Below, piece after piece: positions 8,267 through 15,557 of a DNA stretch of 64,000 nt. Under the pieces are notes generated by a model. The model saw only the letters and a list, made by a program, of their open reading frames with translations, was not told where the DNA came from and did no database searches. The position numbers and the translations under genes are program-made. Within the stretch, counting starts at the first letter, position 1; the number at the start of each line of letters is the position of its first letter. The stretch covers positions 1 to 64,000 of the forward strand of contig JAVBOH010000014.1 in NCBI GenBank assembly GCA_031550725.1, given 5' to 3'. This stretch comes from UBA946 sp031550725 (GTDB lineage Bacteria; Bacillota; Clostridia; Oscillospirales; Ruminococcaceae).

Positions 8267-8974
8267 CTACTTTAATGCCTCAAGAATATCATGAACACTA
8301 TTGGATTTAACTTCAATAAAATTCTTTGGCTCATGAATATGTTCAAGATAATGAGCATCCGAGTCATTAATAATCTTGCAGTTTTTCAAATAAGGGTGCT
8401 GTTCAATATACTTATCCATAAAACCAATATGCTTAACCTCAACGCAAGAAAACTTGCTGTCAGGTGGGATAAAACCTAGGTTAGAAAACAAGCTTGTTGA
8501 ACTCTTATCAATATGAGCAGGTATCATAACTCCGTTAAACTTTGACACAGCATCATAAACATCATCAAATCCAATTGTTGTTGCGTTAATCAGAAGATTG
8601 GGCATAGTACCAATAATCTCGTCATCCTCATTCATTATCTGCTGCTTACCGAAAATATCCTCATTATTTGGAAATGGTGGAAGTCTTTCTATGACATATT
8701 CATCAAATGCAAGTGCATCCTCAAGAGTTTCAAACAAGCATAAAACATGAACTTCCTCTGCTGTTGTTAGCTCCATTCCTGGAATTGCAACAATACCATA
8801 TGCATCAGCAAGCTTCATTACAGCAGGACAGTTCTTACAGCTGTTGTGGTCCGTAACAGCAATAACATCAAGACCGCCGAGGACCGCAAGCCCAACTATA
8901 TTTGAAGGGAGCATATTGTCATCTCCGCATGGTGATAAGCATGAATGAATGTGAAGGTCATATGACAATTGCAA
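8267..8974 (-). CDS. PHP-domain metal-dependent phosphoesterase of the hydrogenase module
   Basis: 235 residues with a complete PHP metal site: DLHIHSCLSPCGDD (6-19), TDHNS (about 41-45), a Glu in GMELTT (about 66), AHIDKSS (about 152-158) and NDSDAHYLEH (about 203-212). PHP proteins hydrolyse phosphoester bonds; the substrate is unknown. Similar proteins recur beside the DRTGG, HATPase and sensory-hydrogenase genes of Clostridia, so a role in signalling from the hydrogenase sensor is the contextual inference. The start is TTG at 8974, 5 bases after GGGGGAG. Confidence 0.8.
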   Translation of the reverse strand: MQLSYDLHIHSCLSPCGDDNMLPSNIVGLAVLGGLDVIAVTDHNSCKNCPAVMKLADAYGIVAIPGMELTTAEEVHVLCLFETLEDALAFDEYVIERLPPFPNNEDIFGKQQIMNEDDEIIGTMPNLLINATTIGFDDVYDAVSKFNGVMIPAHIDKSSTSLFSNLGFIPPDSKFSCVEVKHIGFMDKYIEQHPYLKNCKIINDSDAHYLEHIHEPKNFIEVKSNSVHDILEALK

Positions 8975-9007
8975 AGCTACTCCCCCATTTTAATAATATG
9001 TGTTATT

Positions 9008-9346
9008 TTATGCTTCGTTAATAATATTATGAGCGATAAGTCCTGCATCAAAAACAGGCAATGAAGTTTTAAGCACAGTAATGTTCTGCTGAATAGCTCT
9101 TTCCATAGCAGCATCATCAAGTACTGCATTTTCAGCAAGAACAATGCATCCGCCGTCAGTTAAAACAGCAACAGCAACAGTATTTACATTACCCATAACA
9201 GTTACCCACACAGAACCAGCAGGGTTTCTTGACATTGCAAAGGAAAGCAAGTCACAACAGAAAACCTTTGAAAGCTCTGCGCTAAGATCATCCGATTTAT
9301 TCAATACTTCAAAGTTAGCCTTGTTAATAAAATTTTCTAATGTCAT
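9008..9346 (-). CDS. DRTGG-domain-like small protein (hydrogenase module)
   Basis: 112 residues. The core V.V....GNVNTVAVAVLTDGGCIVLAENA...AIQQNITVLKTSLPVFDAG resembles the DRTGG fold and is a paralogue of the 116-residue protein encoded at 11198-11548. Such domains are thought to bind a small molecule or nucleotide in clostridial regulatory modules. It lies between the sensory hydrogenase and the PHP gene in one minus-strand run. GAAAGGA precedes the ATG. The family call is from pattern and context, not from a catalytic motif. Confidence 0.65.
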   Translation of the reverse strand: MTLENFINKANFEVLNKSDDLSAELSKVFCCDLLSFAMSRNPAGSVWVTVMGNVNTVAVAVLTDGGCIVLAENAVLDDAAMERAIQQNITVLKTSLPVFDAGLIAHNIINEA

Positions 9347-9380
9347 ATTATTTAAATCCTTTCAAAAAACAAATGTAATT

Positions 9381-10703
9381 TTATACTTCATCAACATCAG
9401 GAATTATTTCTTCACTGTGTTCATGTGGAAAAGCATCAATAAGACTGAACTGCTCGGAAAGCTGATGTATATATCCTCTGAGAAGATGTATACAGTCACG
9501 TTCATGCGCACGACCGCTTACAACGTCCTCAGCAAGAGAACGGCAGGTCGGCGCTCCACATGAGCCGCAGTCAAGTCCGGGAAATTTATTGCAAAGTTCA
9601 TCTATTTTAGCCATTGCAGCAATGCTTTCTTTTAAATCAGAACCGATTTTGAATACAGGTATGTATTCAATCTCATTCTTTAAAAACAATTCATTTGTAT
9701 CTTTGTCACCAATATGTGATACAGATATCGGCATATATTTTCTGAGTTTCTCAAGTTTAGCCTTGGCAACATAAGGGTTTTCAACCTGCAAAGTACCGCC
9801 AACACATCCGCCTGAGCAAGCATTAAGCTCGATAAAATCAAGATTTGGAAACTTCTGATCCTCTAAATCCTCTAAAACCTTTATGACATTTTCGATACCG
9901 TCAGCAGCAAGATAACTATCAGTCAAAAGTCCTCCAGCTTCACCGCCGCTTCGTCCCCAGCTAATGCCGATCTTACCTGATGCTACTAATTCTTCATCGC
10001 TGTCAACAGCAGACTTCATGTAATTAATAAGCAGCGGATAAACATCCTTTATTGCAATTGCTCCATCAATATCAGATTTTTCTATTCCAATGGGACTTTT
10101 CATCGCTGTAACCTTAGCAGGACACGGTGAAATAAAGATAATCCCTATCTTTTCAGCAGGTAGTCCTGTCTTTTCCATCGCAATGCGCCTTGCCTCTGTT
10201 GCTGCAACATCAACCGGAGCTGACATTGGCAGTATATGCTCAATAAGATTAGGAAACCTAACACTAATAAGCCGAACAACAGACGGACAAGCAGAAGAAA
10301 TAAATGGACGCAGATGCATATTATCAGATATATACTTCCTTGACATTTCACTTATCATTTCAGCAGCAGCAGAAACTTCATAAACATCATCAAAACCCAT
10401 CATAAGCAACGCACGTAAAACAATGTTAACATCGTCAAGATTGTTAAACTGTGCATATAATGACGGCGGCGGAAGTGCAACAGTATATTCGTATTTATCA
10501 AGCACTGTCAAAGGATCATATGACGGCAGCTTTGCATGATGCGGACATATTTTTATACATTCACCGCAGTCAATACAAAATTCTTTTATAATTTTTGCCT
10601 TGCCGTTTCTAACACGGATAGCTTGTGTAGGACATCGTTTTATGCAGTTGATACACCCCTTGCATTTTTCTGTGTCAAGATGCACGGAATTGTAAAACTT
10701 CAT
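9381..10703 (-). CDS. Sensory/regulatory [FeFe]-hydrogenase-like iron-sulfur protein
   Basis: 440 residues. N-terminal two-cluster ferredoxin domain: CKGCINCIKRCP (14-25) and CIDCGECIKICP (43-54). An H-cluster domain follows: loop L1 reads SSACPS, L2 reads SPCPAKVTA, and L3 reads ACSGGCVGG. The four H-cluster ligand cysteines can be assigned, but catalytic residues differ: alanine stands where active enzymes have the proton-relay cysteine of TSCCP, and the L2 and L3 methionines are replaced. The C-terminus carries a further cluster motif, CGSCGAPTCRSL (about 391-402). These changes and the neighbours (HATPase, DRTGG, PHP) fit the group-C/D sensory hydrogenases (HydS/HsfB type), without the PAS domain some have. 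A low-activity redox or H2 sensor is inferred. AAAAGAGGTG precedes the ATG. Confidence 0.85.
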   Translation of the reverse strand: MKFYNSVHLDTEKCKGCINCIKRCPTQAIRVRNGKAKIIKEFCIDCGECIKICPHHAKLPSYDPLTVLDKYEYTVALPPPSLYAQFNNLDDVNIVLRALLMMGFDDVYEVSAAAEMISEMSRKYISDNMHLRPFISSACPSVVRLISVRFPNLIEHILPMSAPVDVAATEARRIAMEKTGLPAEKIGIIFISPCPAKVTAMKSPIGIEKSDIDGAIAIKDVYPLLINYMKSAVDSDEELVASGKIGISWGRSGGEAGGLLTDSYLAADGIENVIKVLEDLEDQKFPNLDFIELNACSGGCVGGTLQVENPYVAKAKLEKLRKYMPISVSHIGDKDTNELFLKNEIEYIPVFKIGSDLKESIAAMAKIDELCNKFPGLDCGSCGAPTCRSLAEDVVSGRAHERDCIHLLRGYIHQLSEQFSLIDAFPHEHSEEIIPDVDEV

Positions 10704-10778
10704 AAAATTGTCACCTCTTTTCTTTTACATGGTCGGTAATAACAAATGACCGCCTTATAAAATATTTTAATGACTATA

Positions 10779-11201
10779 TTACATCATAACTTTCATAGTA
10801 ACTGTTGTACCAACGCCAACCTCGGACTTAACATCCATAAAATCAGAATATTTCTGCATATTAGGAAGTCCCATTCCAGCACCAAAGCCAAGTGAACGGA
10901 CATTATCAGGAGCAGTTGACCATCCAGCCTGCATAGCCTGTTCAATATCTTTTATTCCAGGGCCTACATCGGCAAGCACCATAGTAATGTTATCTTCAGA
11001 AATCTCAACATCAATTTTACCGCCCTGTGCATGAATAACCATGTTGATTTCGCCCTCATACATAGAAATAGCTACTTTTCTGACAGCCTCAGGTGAAACG
11101 CCCATTTTCTTAAGCTTGCTCTTAACATCGCTTGATGCCTCGCCTGCTCTTGTAAAATCATCAGGTGATACTTCATAAGTAAGCTTTATTGTATCGCTCA
11201 A
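10779..11201 (-). CDS. HATPase (RsbW/RsbT-like serine kinase-type ATPase) of the hydrogenase module
   Basis: 140 residues, essentially one GHKL ATPase domain. The N box is around ISMYEGEINMVIHAQGG, the G1 box is DVGPGIKD, and the G2/lid is SLGFGAGMGLPNMQKYSD. It has no phospho-acceptor domain, like the anti-sigma serine kinases RsbW, RsbT and SpoIIAB. Its TTG start overlaps the stop of the upstream DRTGG gene (TTGA) and follows GGAGG by 9 bases, so the two are translationally coupled. A role in relaying a signal from the sensory hydrogenase is inferred from context. Confidence 0.8.
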   Translation of the reverse strand: MSDTIKLTYEVSPDDFTRAGEASSDVKSKLKKMGVSPEAVRKVAISMYEGEINMVIHAQGGKIDVEISEDNITMVLADVGPGIKDIEQAMQAGWSTAPDNVRSLGFGAGMGLPNMQKYSDFMDVKSEVGVGTTVTMKVMM

Positions 11202-11548
11202 TTATCCGCACCTCCCCTGAGTCCATGCTCATATAAAATTCCGCAAGCAGCAAACATACGGCAGTTAGTCGAAAGAAGAACTATCTGACGTTCATTAGCA
11301 AGCTCAATAATAGCATCATCCGGTTTTTTTCCTCTTACAAAGACAATGCACACAATATCCATCATTTCAGCAGTACGGACAGCCTGTGGATTACAAAGAC
11401 CTGTAAGCAAAACAGACTGGTCCTTAACAAATGCTAAAACATCACTCATCATATCAGAGCCGCAGGCAGTATGTACATCATGCTCAAGATATTCCTCACC
11501 ACATAATACTTCCGCATTCAATAAATCCTTTATTACATTAACAGTCAC
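11198..11548 (-). CDS. DRTGG-domain protein (first gene of sensory module)
   Basis: 116 residues forming a compact alpha/beta domain: ACGSDMMSDVLAFVKDQSVLLTG, then PQAVRTAEMMDIVCIVFVRGKKPD and VLLSTNCRMFAACGILYEHGL. This matches the DRTGG-like proteins that accompany hydrogenase operons. The GTG start at 11548 follows GGGAGG by 7 bases. It is the first gene after the minus-strand promoter in the divergent control region and overlaps the next gene. It is paralogous to the gene at 9008-9346. Ligand unknown. Confidence 0.72.
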   Translation of the reverse strand: MTVNVIKDLLNAEVLCGEEYLEHDVHTACGSDMMSDVLAFVKDQSVLLTGLCNPQAVRTAEMMDIVCIVFVRGKKPDDAIIELANERQIVLLSTNCRMFAACGILYEHGLRGGADN

Positions 11549-11583
11549 GGTAATTCCTCCCGTTTTTCATTTTATTATGCATA

Positions 11584-11612
11584 ATTATAACAGATATGCT
11601 GTTACATGTCTA
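11584..11612 (-). promoter_or_regulatory. Sigma-A promoter of the sensory-module operon
   Basis: On the minus strand TAGACA, 17 bases, TATAAT, placing transcription start about 30 bases before the DRTGG gene. The rest of the 589-base divergent region is AT-rich and holds the plus-strand promoter, a Rex-like site and leader dyads listed separately. No gene was seen in it. Confidence 0.65.
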
Positions 11613-11948
11613 TATTAATCACGCACGATATATTAATCTCAAATATACTATATAATTATAACATATAAATTGTGAAATTAAAACTGGTATTTGTTATAAT
11701 GTTTTTATGAATTATATATTAACTTTTACTTGATATGACAAAATAACTGTAAATTATATCCTTTTCGTGTATTGAGAATGTATACTCAAAAGGTGTATAT
11801 TTATGCAAGATTACCAAGAAAATGAAATTTTGTCTGTAATAATTTTTTGTAGCTTTTTAAAGAATAATGTGATATAATTATATCTGTTAGTGCAGAATTG
11901 ACTTTTTTATTTGGATTGTGGTACTAGCTGTTTTTTATTTATCCTAAA

Positions 11949-11966
11949 TTGTTATTTTTTTCACAT
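11949..11966. promoter_or_regulatory. Candidate Rex operator
   Basis: TTGTTATTTTTTTCACAT is an 18-base dyad with half-sites TTGTTA and ATGTGA separated by 6 bases, the spacing of Rex boxes (TTGTGA-N6-TCACAA and variants). It overlaps the -35 element of the hydrogenase promoter, where a repressor would block polymerase. rex is present in the window at 31019-31666. Binding has not been shown. Confidence 0.55.
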
Positions 11967-11986
11967 ATTTGTGATATACTTATAAT
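11958..11986 (+). promoter_or_regulatory. Likely sigma-A promoter of the hydrogenase operon
   Basis: TTTTCA, 17 bases, TATAAT. The -10 is perfect and the -35 is weak, as expected of a regulated promoter. Predicted start near 11993, giving a leader of about 150 bases before hydC. An alternative is TTGTGA (11969) with TATGTT 17 bases later. Confidence 0.5.
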
Positions 11987-12076
11987 TATAGTATGTTAAA
12001 CTAAATTTTAGTATAGTATTTAAACAAAACAGTTATAGTGCTCTAATTTAAATTCTGTATTTTTCTACGAGAAATT

Positions 12077-12125
12077 CATGACTATATGTCATGTTTTCAC
12101 ATATTATTAAATCGGCGCAGCCGAT
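12077..12125 (+). other. Two stem-loops in the hydrogenase mRNA leader
   Basis: CATGAC/GTCATG with a 5-base loop (12077-12093), then ATCGGC/GCCGAT with a GCA loop (12111-12125). The second ends 3 bases before the GGAGG of hydC. Such 5' stems can stabilise mRNA or gate initiation. The first could equally be a DNA operator. Function is inferred. Confidence 0.45.
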
Positions 12126-12143
12126 AATGGAGGTTTTTTGATA

Positions 12144-12641
12144 ATGGGTTCAACAATTTCGTCAATTCCTTTTGCCGGTACTCCTGAACAGGAGCAAAAG
12201 CTTATGAAGGTTATTGAACAGCACAAGAATGACCCTGGCTGTTTGATGCCTATTTTGCAGCAAGCTCAGGATATCTATGGTTACCTGCCAATCGAAGTTC
12301 AGAAGATTATTGCTAAGCAAACAGGCCATCCACTTGAAAAAGTATATGGTATTGTAACATTCTATGCACAGTTCTCACTTAATCCAAAGGGTAAGTATAA
12401 GATTTCCGTATGTCTTGGAACTGCTTGCTATGTTAAGGGTGCAGGCGATATCAGTGAAAAGTTTAAGGAAAGACTTGGAATTAAGAACGGCGAATGTACT
12501 CCTGACGGTAAATTCTCACTTGAAGACTGCCGTTGTATCGGTGCTTGCGGTCTTGCTCCTGTACTTACTGTTAATGAGGATGTTTATGGCAAGTTAACTG
12601 TTGATGATGTTGACAGAATCCTTGCAAAATATAACGACTAA
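12144..12641 (+). CDS. hydC: NuoE-like [2Fe-2S] subunit of the electron-bifurcating hydrogenase (gamma subunit)
   Basis: 165 residues. The N-terminal helical part includes CLMPILQQAQDIYGYLP. The thioredoxin-like 2Fe-2S domain has ligands in VCLGTACYVKGA (about 90-101) and CRCIGACGLAP (about 131-141). In HydABC complexes this subunit shuttles electrons at the flavin subunit. GGAGG lies 10 bases before the ATG; a TTG two codons upstream is only 4 bases from it and was not used. First gene of the plus-strand operon, 6 bases before an HATPase gene. Codons in this and the following operon genes favour T-ending forms (GCT, GTT, CTT), consistent with high expression. Confidence 0.92.
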   Translation: MGSTISSIPFAGTPEQEQKLMKVIEQHKNDPGCLMPILQQAQDIYGYLPIEVQKIIAKQTGHPLEKVYGIVTFYAQFSLNPKGKYKISVCLGTACYVKGAGDISEKFKERLGIKNGECTPDGKFSLEDCRCIGACGLAPVLTVNEDVYGKLTVDDVDRILAKYND

Positions 12642-12647
12642 GCGTTT

Positions 12648-13208
12648 ATGATGCCCGAAATTTCCCTGAATGTTCTTGATGTTGCACAAAACTCCGTCAG
12701 GGCGGAGGCTAAGCTTATTGAAATATCTGTTATTGCTGACATGAATGCGGACAGGCTTACCATTATTATAAAAGATGATGGCTGCGGTATGTCCGAGGAA
12801 ATGGTGCAAAGAGTTGTTGATCCTTTTTGTACTACACGAACTACTCGTAAGATTGGTTTAGGTATTCCTTTTTATAAAATGTCTGCTGAAAATACAGGCG
12901 GAAGTTTTTCGATTAAATCTGAGGTTAATATCGGCACAGTTGTTACTGCGGTTTATGTTATCTCCTCGATTGACAGAATGCCGCTTGGTGATATGACAGG
13001 TACTATTCATTCGCTTATTGTTTTTAACACACATATTGATTTTGTTTATACATATGCAATTGATGACAAAAGCTTTACACTAGATACTCGTGAATTTAAA
13101 GAAATTCTTGGCGAGGATGTTTCATTCGCCGAAATGGAAGTTTCTAATTATATTAAAGAGTATCTAACAGAGAATAAAGCAGAAGTTGATGCTGGTATTT
13201 GTATTTGA
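12648..13208 (+). CDS. HATPase-domain protein inside the hydrogenase operon
   Basis: 186 residues. The first ~115 form a GHKL ATPase: the N box LNVLDVAQNSVRAEAKLIEI (about 7-26), the G1 box IKDDGCGMSEEM, FCTTRTTRKIGLGIPFYKM as the ATP lid and TGGSFSIKSE. The remaining ~70 residues (FNTHIDFVYTYAIDD...) form a small accessory domain. There is no DHp or receiver domain, so it is not a classical histidine kinase. It lies 6 bases after hydC with no clear ribosome site, suggesting coupling. The same gene recurs inside clostridial hydrogenase operons; its partner is unknown. Confidence 0.82.
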   Translation: MMPEISLNVLDVAQNSVRAEAKLIEISVIADMNADRLTIIIKDDGCGMSEEMVQRVVDPFCTTRTTRKIGLGIPFYKMSAENTGGSFSIKSEVNIGTVVTAVYVISSIDRMPLGDMTGTIHSLIVFNTHIDFVYTYAIDDKSFTLDTREFKEILGEDVSFAEMEVSNYIKEYLTENKAEVDAGICI

Positions 13209-13253
13209 CATCTAAGATACTTTGAAAACATATTTTACAAGGAGGATTTTCCC

Positions 13254-13628
13254 ATGAAATCTTTAGAAGAACTAAAGGCTATAAGAGATAAAATGAAAAC
13301 TCAGGTTGAAATCCGTGAAGAAGACGAAAACTCTATTAGAGTTGTTGTTGGTATGGCTACCTGCGGTATTGCTGCTGGTGCTCGTCCTGTTCTCACTGCT
13401 TTCTCCGATGCTGTTCAGCAGCAGGCTTTGAACAACGTTTCCGTTGTTCAAACTGGCTGTATTGGTCTTTGTCAGTTTGAACCAATAGTTGAAGTTCATA
13501 CTGCTGGCGGTGATAAGACTACTTATGTTAAGGTTACTGCTGATATGGTTGATGAAATCATTGCACAGCATATTGTTAGAGGTCAGGTTGTTTCTAAGTA
13601 TACTATCGAGTCCGCTAAGCTCGGTTAA
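13254..13628 (+). CDS. Thioredoxin-like [2Fe-2S] ferredoxin of the hydrogenase operon
   Basis: 124 residues. Cysteines fall in GMATCGIAAGARP (about 34-46) and QTGCIGLCQFEP (about 72-83). That makes three cysteines, against four in the usual Cx(n)C...CxxxC thioredoxin-like ferredoxin. The fold and spacing match the small (2Fe-2S) proteins encoded between hydC and hydB in Clostridia, so cluster binding is likely, but the fourth ligand is not obvious. GGAGG is 8 bases before the ATG, and hydB follows after 20 bases. Confidence 0.82.
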   Translation: MKSLEELKAIRDKMKTQVEIREEDENSIRVVVGMATCGIAAGARPVLTAFSDAVQQQALNNVSVVQTGCIGLCQFEPIVEVHTAGGDKTTYVKVTADMVDEIIAQHIVRGQVVSKYTIESAKLG

Positions 13629-13648
13629 TTTTGGGAGGTAAGTAATTA

Positions 13649-15442
13649 ATGTATCGTTCACACGTTTTAGTCTGCGGCGGTACCGGTTGTACATCTTCCG
13701 GTAGTAATAAGATTATCGATGCTTTGCAGAAAGAAATCGACAGCAACGGCTTGACTAATGAAGTTCAGGTTGTTAAAACAGGATGCTTTGGTCTTTGTGC
13801 TTTAGGTCCTATTATGATTGTTTATCCAGAAGGTTCTTTCTACTCCATGGTTCAGGAAGCTGATGTTGCTGAAATCGTTTCTGAGCATCTTCTAAAGGGT
13901 CGTGTTGTAACAAGACTTCTTTATTCCGAAACTGTTACTGATGATGGTGTTAAGTCACTTAACGACACTAACTTCTATAAGAAACAAATGCGTATTGCTT
14001 TGCGTAACTGTGGTGTTATAAACCCTGAAAATATCGATGAATATATCGGTACTGACGGTTATGCTGCTTTGGGTAAAGTTGTTACTGAAATGACTCCTGA
14101 TGATGTTATTCAGACAATCATGGACTCAGGTCTTCGTGGAAGAGGCGGCGGTGGTTTCTCCACTGGTATGAAATGGAAGCTTGCTAGAAATATCGTTAAG
14201 GATGCTGACCAGAAGTATGTTTGCTGTAACGCTGATGAGGGAGATCCAGGTGCATTCATGGACCGTTCAGTACTTGAGGGTGACCCTCATGCTCTTATCG
14301 AGGCTATGGCTATTGCTGGTTATGCTATCGGTGCTACTGAAGGTTACGTTTATGTTCGTGCTGAATACCCAATCGCTATTAAGAGATTGCAGATTGCAAT
14401 TGATCAGGCTAGAGAATATAACCTGCTTGGTAATGATATTTTCGGTTCCGGCTTTAACTTTGATTTATTTATCAGACTTGGTGCTGGTGCGTTCGTTTGC
14501 GGTGAGGAAACTGCTTTGATGACTTCTATCGAAGGTAATCGTGGTGAGCCAAATCCTCGTCCTCCATTCCCTGCTGAAAAGGGACTTTACGGCAAGCCAA
14601 CTATCCTTAATAACGTTGAAACTTATGCTAATATTCCTAGAATTATCCTTAACGGTGCTGAATGGTTCTCATCTATCGGTACTGAAAAATCAAAGGGTAC
14701 TAAGGTATTCGCATTAGGCGGTAAAATCAATAACACAGGTCTTGTTGAAGTTCCTATGGGTACAACTCTACGTGAAGTTATTGAAGAAATCGGCGGCGGT
14801 ATTCCAAACGGTAAAAAGTTTAAAGCTGCTCAAACTGGTGGTCCTTCAGGCGGATGTATTCCAACTGAACACTTCGATATTCCAATTGACTATGATAACT
14901 TAATTTCTATCGGCTCTATGATGGGTTCAGGCGGACTTATCGTTATGGACGAAGATAACTGTATGGTTGACATCGCTAAGTTCTTCCTAGAATTTACTGT
15001 TGATGAATCCTGCGGTAAATGTACTCCTTGCCGTGTTGGTACTAAGCGTCTTCTTGAAATTCTTGAGAAAATTACTGCTGGTAATGGTACTCTTGAAGAT
15101 ATCGATAAGATGGAAGAACTTTGTTACCACATTAAAGCTAACTCCCTCTGCGGACTTGGACAGACTGCTCCTAACCCTGTTCTATCCACTCTTAAGTTCT
15201 TCAGAGATGAATATATTGAACACGTTACTAACAAGAGATGTCCTGCTGGCGTTTGTAAGGATCTCCTTAACTACGAGATTATCACTGATAAGTGTATCGG
15301 CTGTACTCTTTGTTCAAGAGTATGTCCTGTTGGCGCTATCGAGGGTACTGTTAAGAACCCACATACAATTAACAAGGATAAGTGTATCAAGTGTGGTGCT
15401 TGTATCGCTAAGTGTAAGCCTAAGGCTATCATTAAGAAGTAA
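13649..15442 (+). CDS. hydB: NADH/FMN-binding beta subunit of the bifurcating [FeFe] hydrogenase
   Basis: 597 residues, NuoF-like. Residues ~1-90 form a thioredoxin-like 2Fe-2S domain (CGGTGCTSSG, CFGLCALGP). FMN/NAD site: GLRGRGGGGFSTGMKW, then NADEGDPGAFMDR and GAGAFVCGEETALM. An SLBB/NuoF region follows, with cluster motif ESCGKCTPCRVGT (about 453-465). The C-terminal ferredoxin domain has CIGCTLCSRVCP and CIKCGACIAKCKP. This is the full HydB layout of the trimeric enzymes that couple NADH and ferredoxin to H2. GGGAGG precedes the ATG. hydA follows after 115 bases containing one weak stem (15461-15486). Confidence 0.95.
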   Translation: MYRSHVLVCGGTGCTSSGSNKIIDALQKEIDSNGLTNEVQVVKTGCFGLCALGPIMIVYPEGSFYSMVQEADVAEIVSEHLLKGRVVTRLLYSETVTDDGVKSLNDTNFYKKQMRIALRNCGVINPENIDEYIGTDGYAALGKVVTEMTPDDVIQTIMDSGLRGRGGGGFSTGMKWKLARNIVKDADQKYVCCNADEGDPGAFMDRSVLEGDPHALIEAMAIAGYAIGATEGYVYVRAEYPIAIKRLQIAIDQAREYNLLGNDIFGSGFNFDLFIRLGAGAFVCGEETALMTSIEGNRGEPNPRPPFPAEKGLYGKPTILNNVETYANIPRIILNGAEWFSSIGTEKSKGTKVFALGGKINNTGLVEVPMGTTLREVIEEIGGGIPNGKKFKAAQTGGPSGGCIPTEHFDIPIDYDNLISIGSMMGSGGLIVMDEDNCMVDIAKFFLEFTVDESCGKCTPCRVGTKRLLEILEKITAGNGTLEDIDKMEELCYHIKANSLCGLGQTAPNPVLSTLKFFRDEYIEHVTNKRCPAGVCKDLLNYEIITDKCIGCTLCSRVCPVGAIEGTVKNPHTINKDKCIKCGACIAKCKPKAIIKK

Positions 15443-15557
15443 TTTGTTTAAATACATAAATTATTGAAAGTGTATTTTTTCAATAATAAGGTTAAACTAT
15501 TATTAATGTATTTATAAAAAACTCTGAATTTTTTGAAAAGGATGGTCAGATTAATTA

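Noticed and set aside
15461..15486. Stem between hydB and hydA as a terminator
   Set aside because: Nine AT-only pairs with no T-run, inside an operon whose subunits must be co-expressed.
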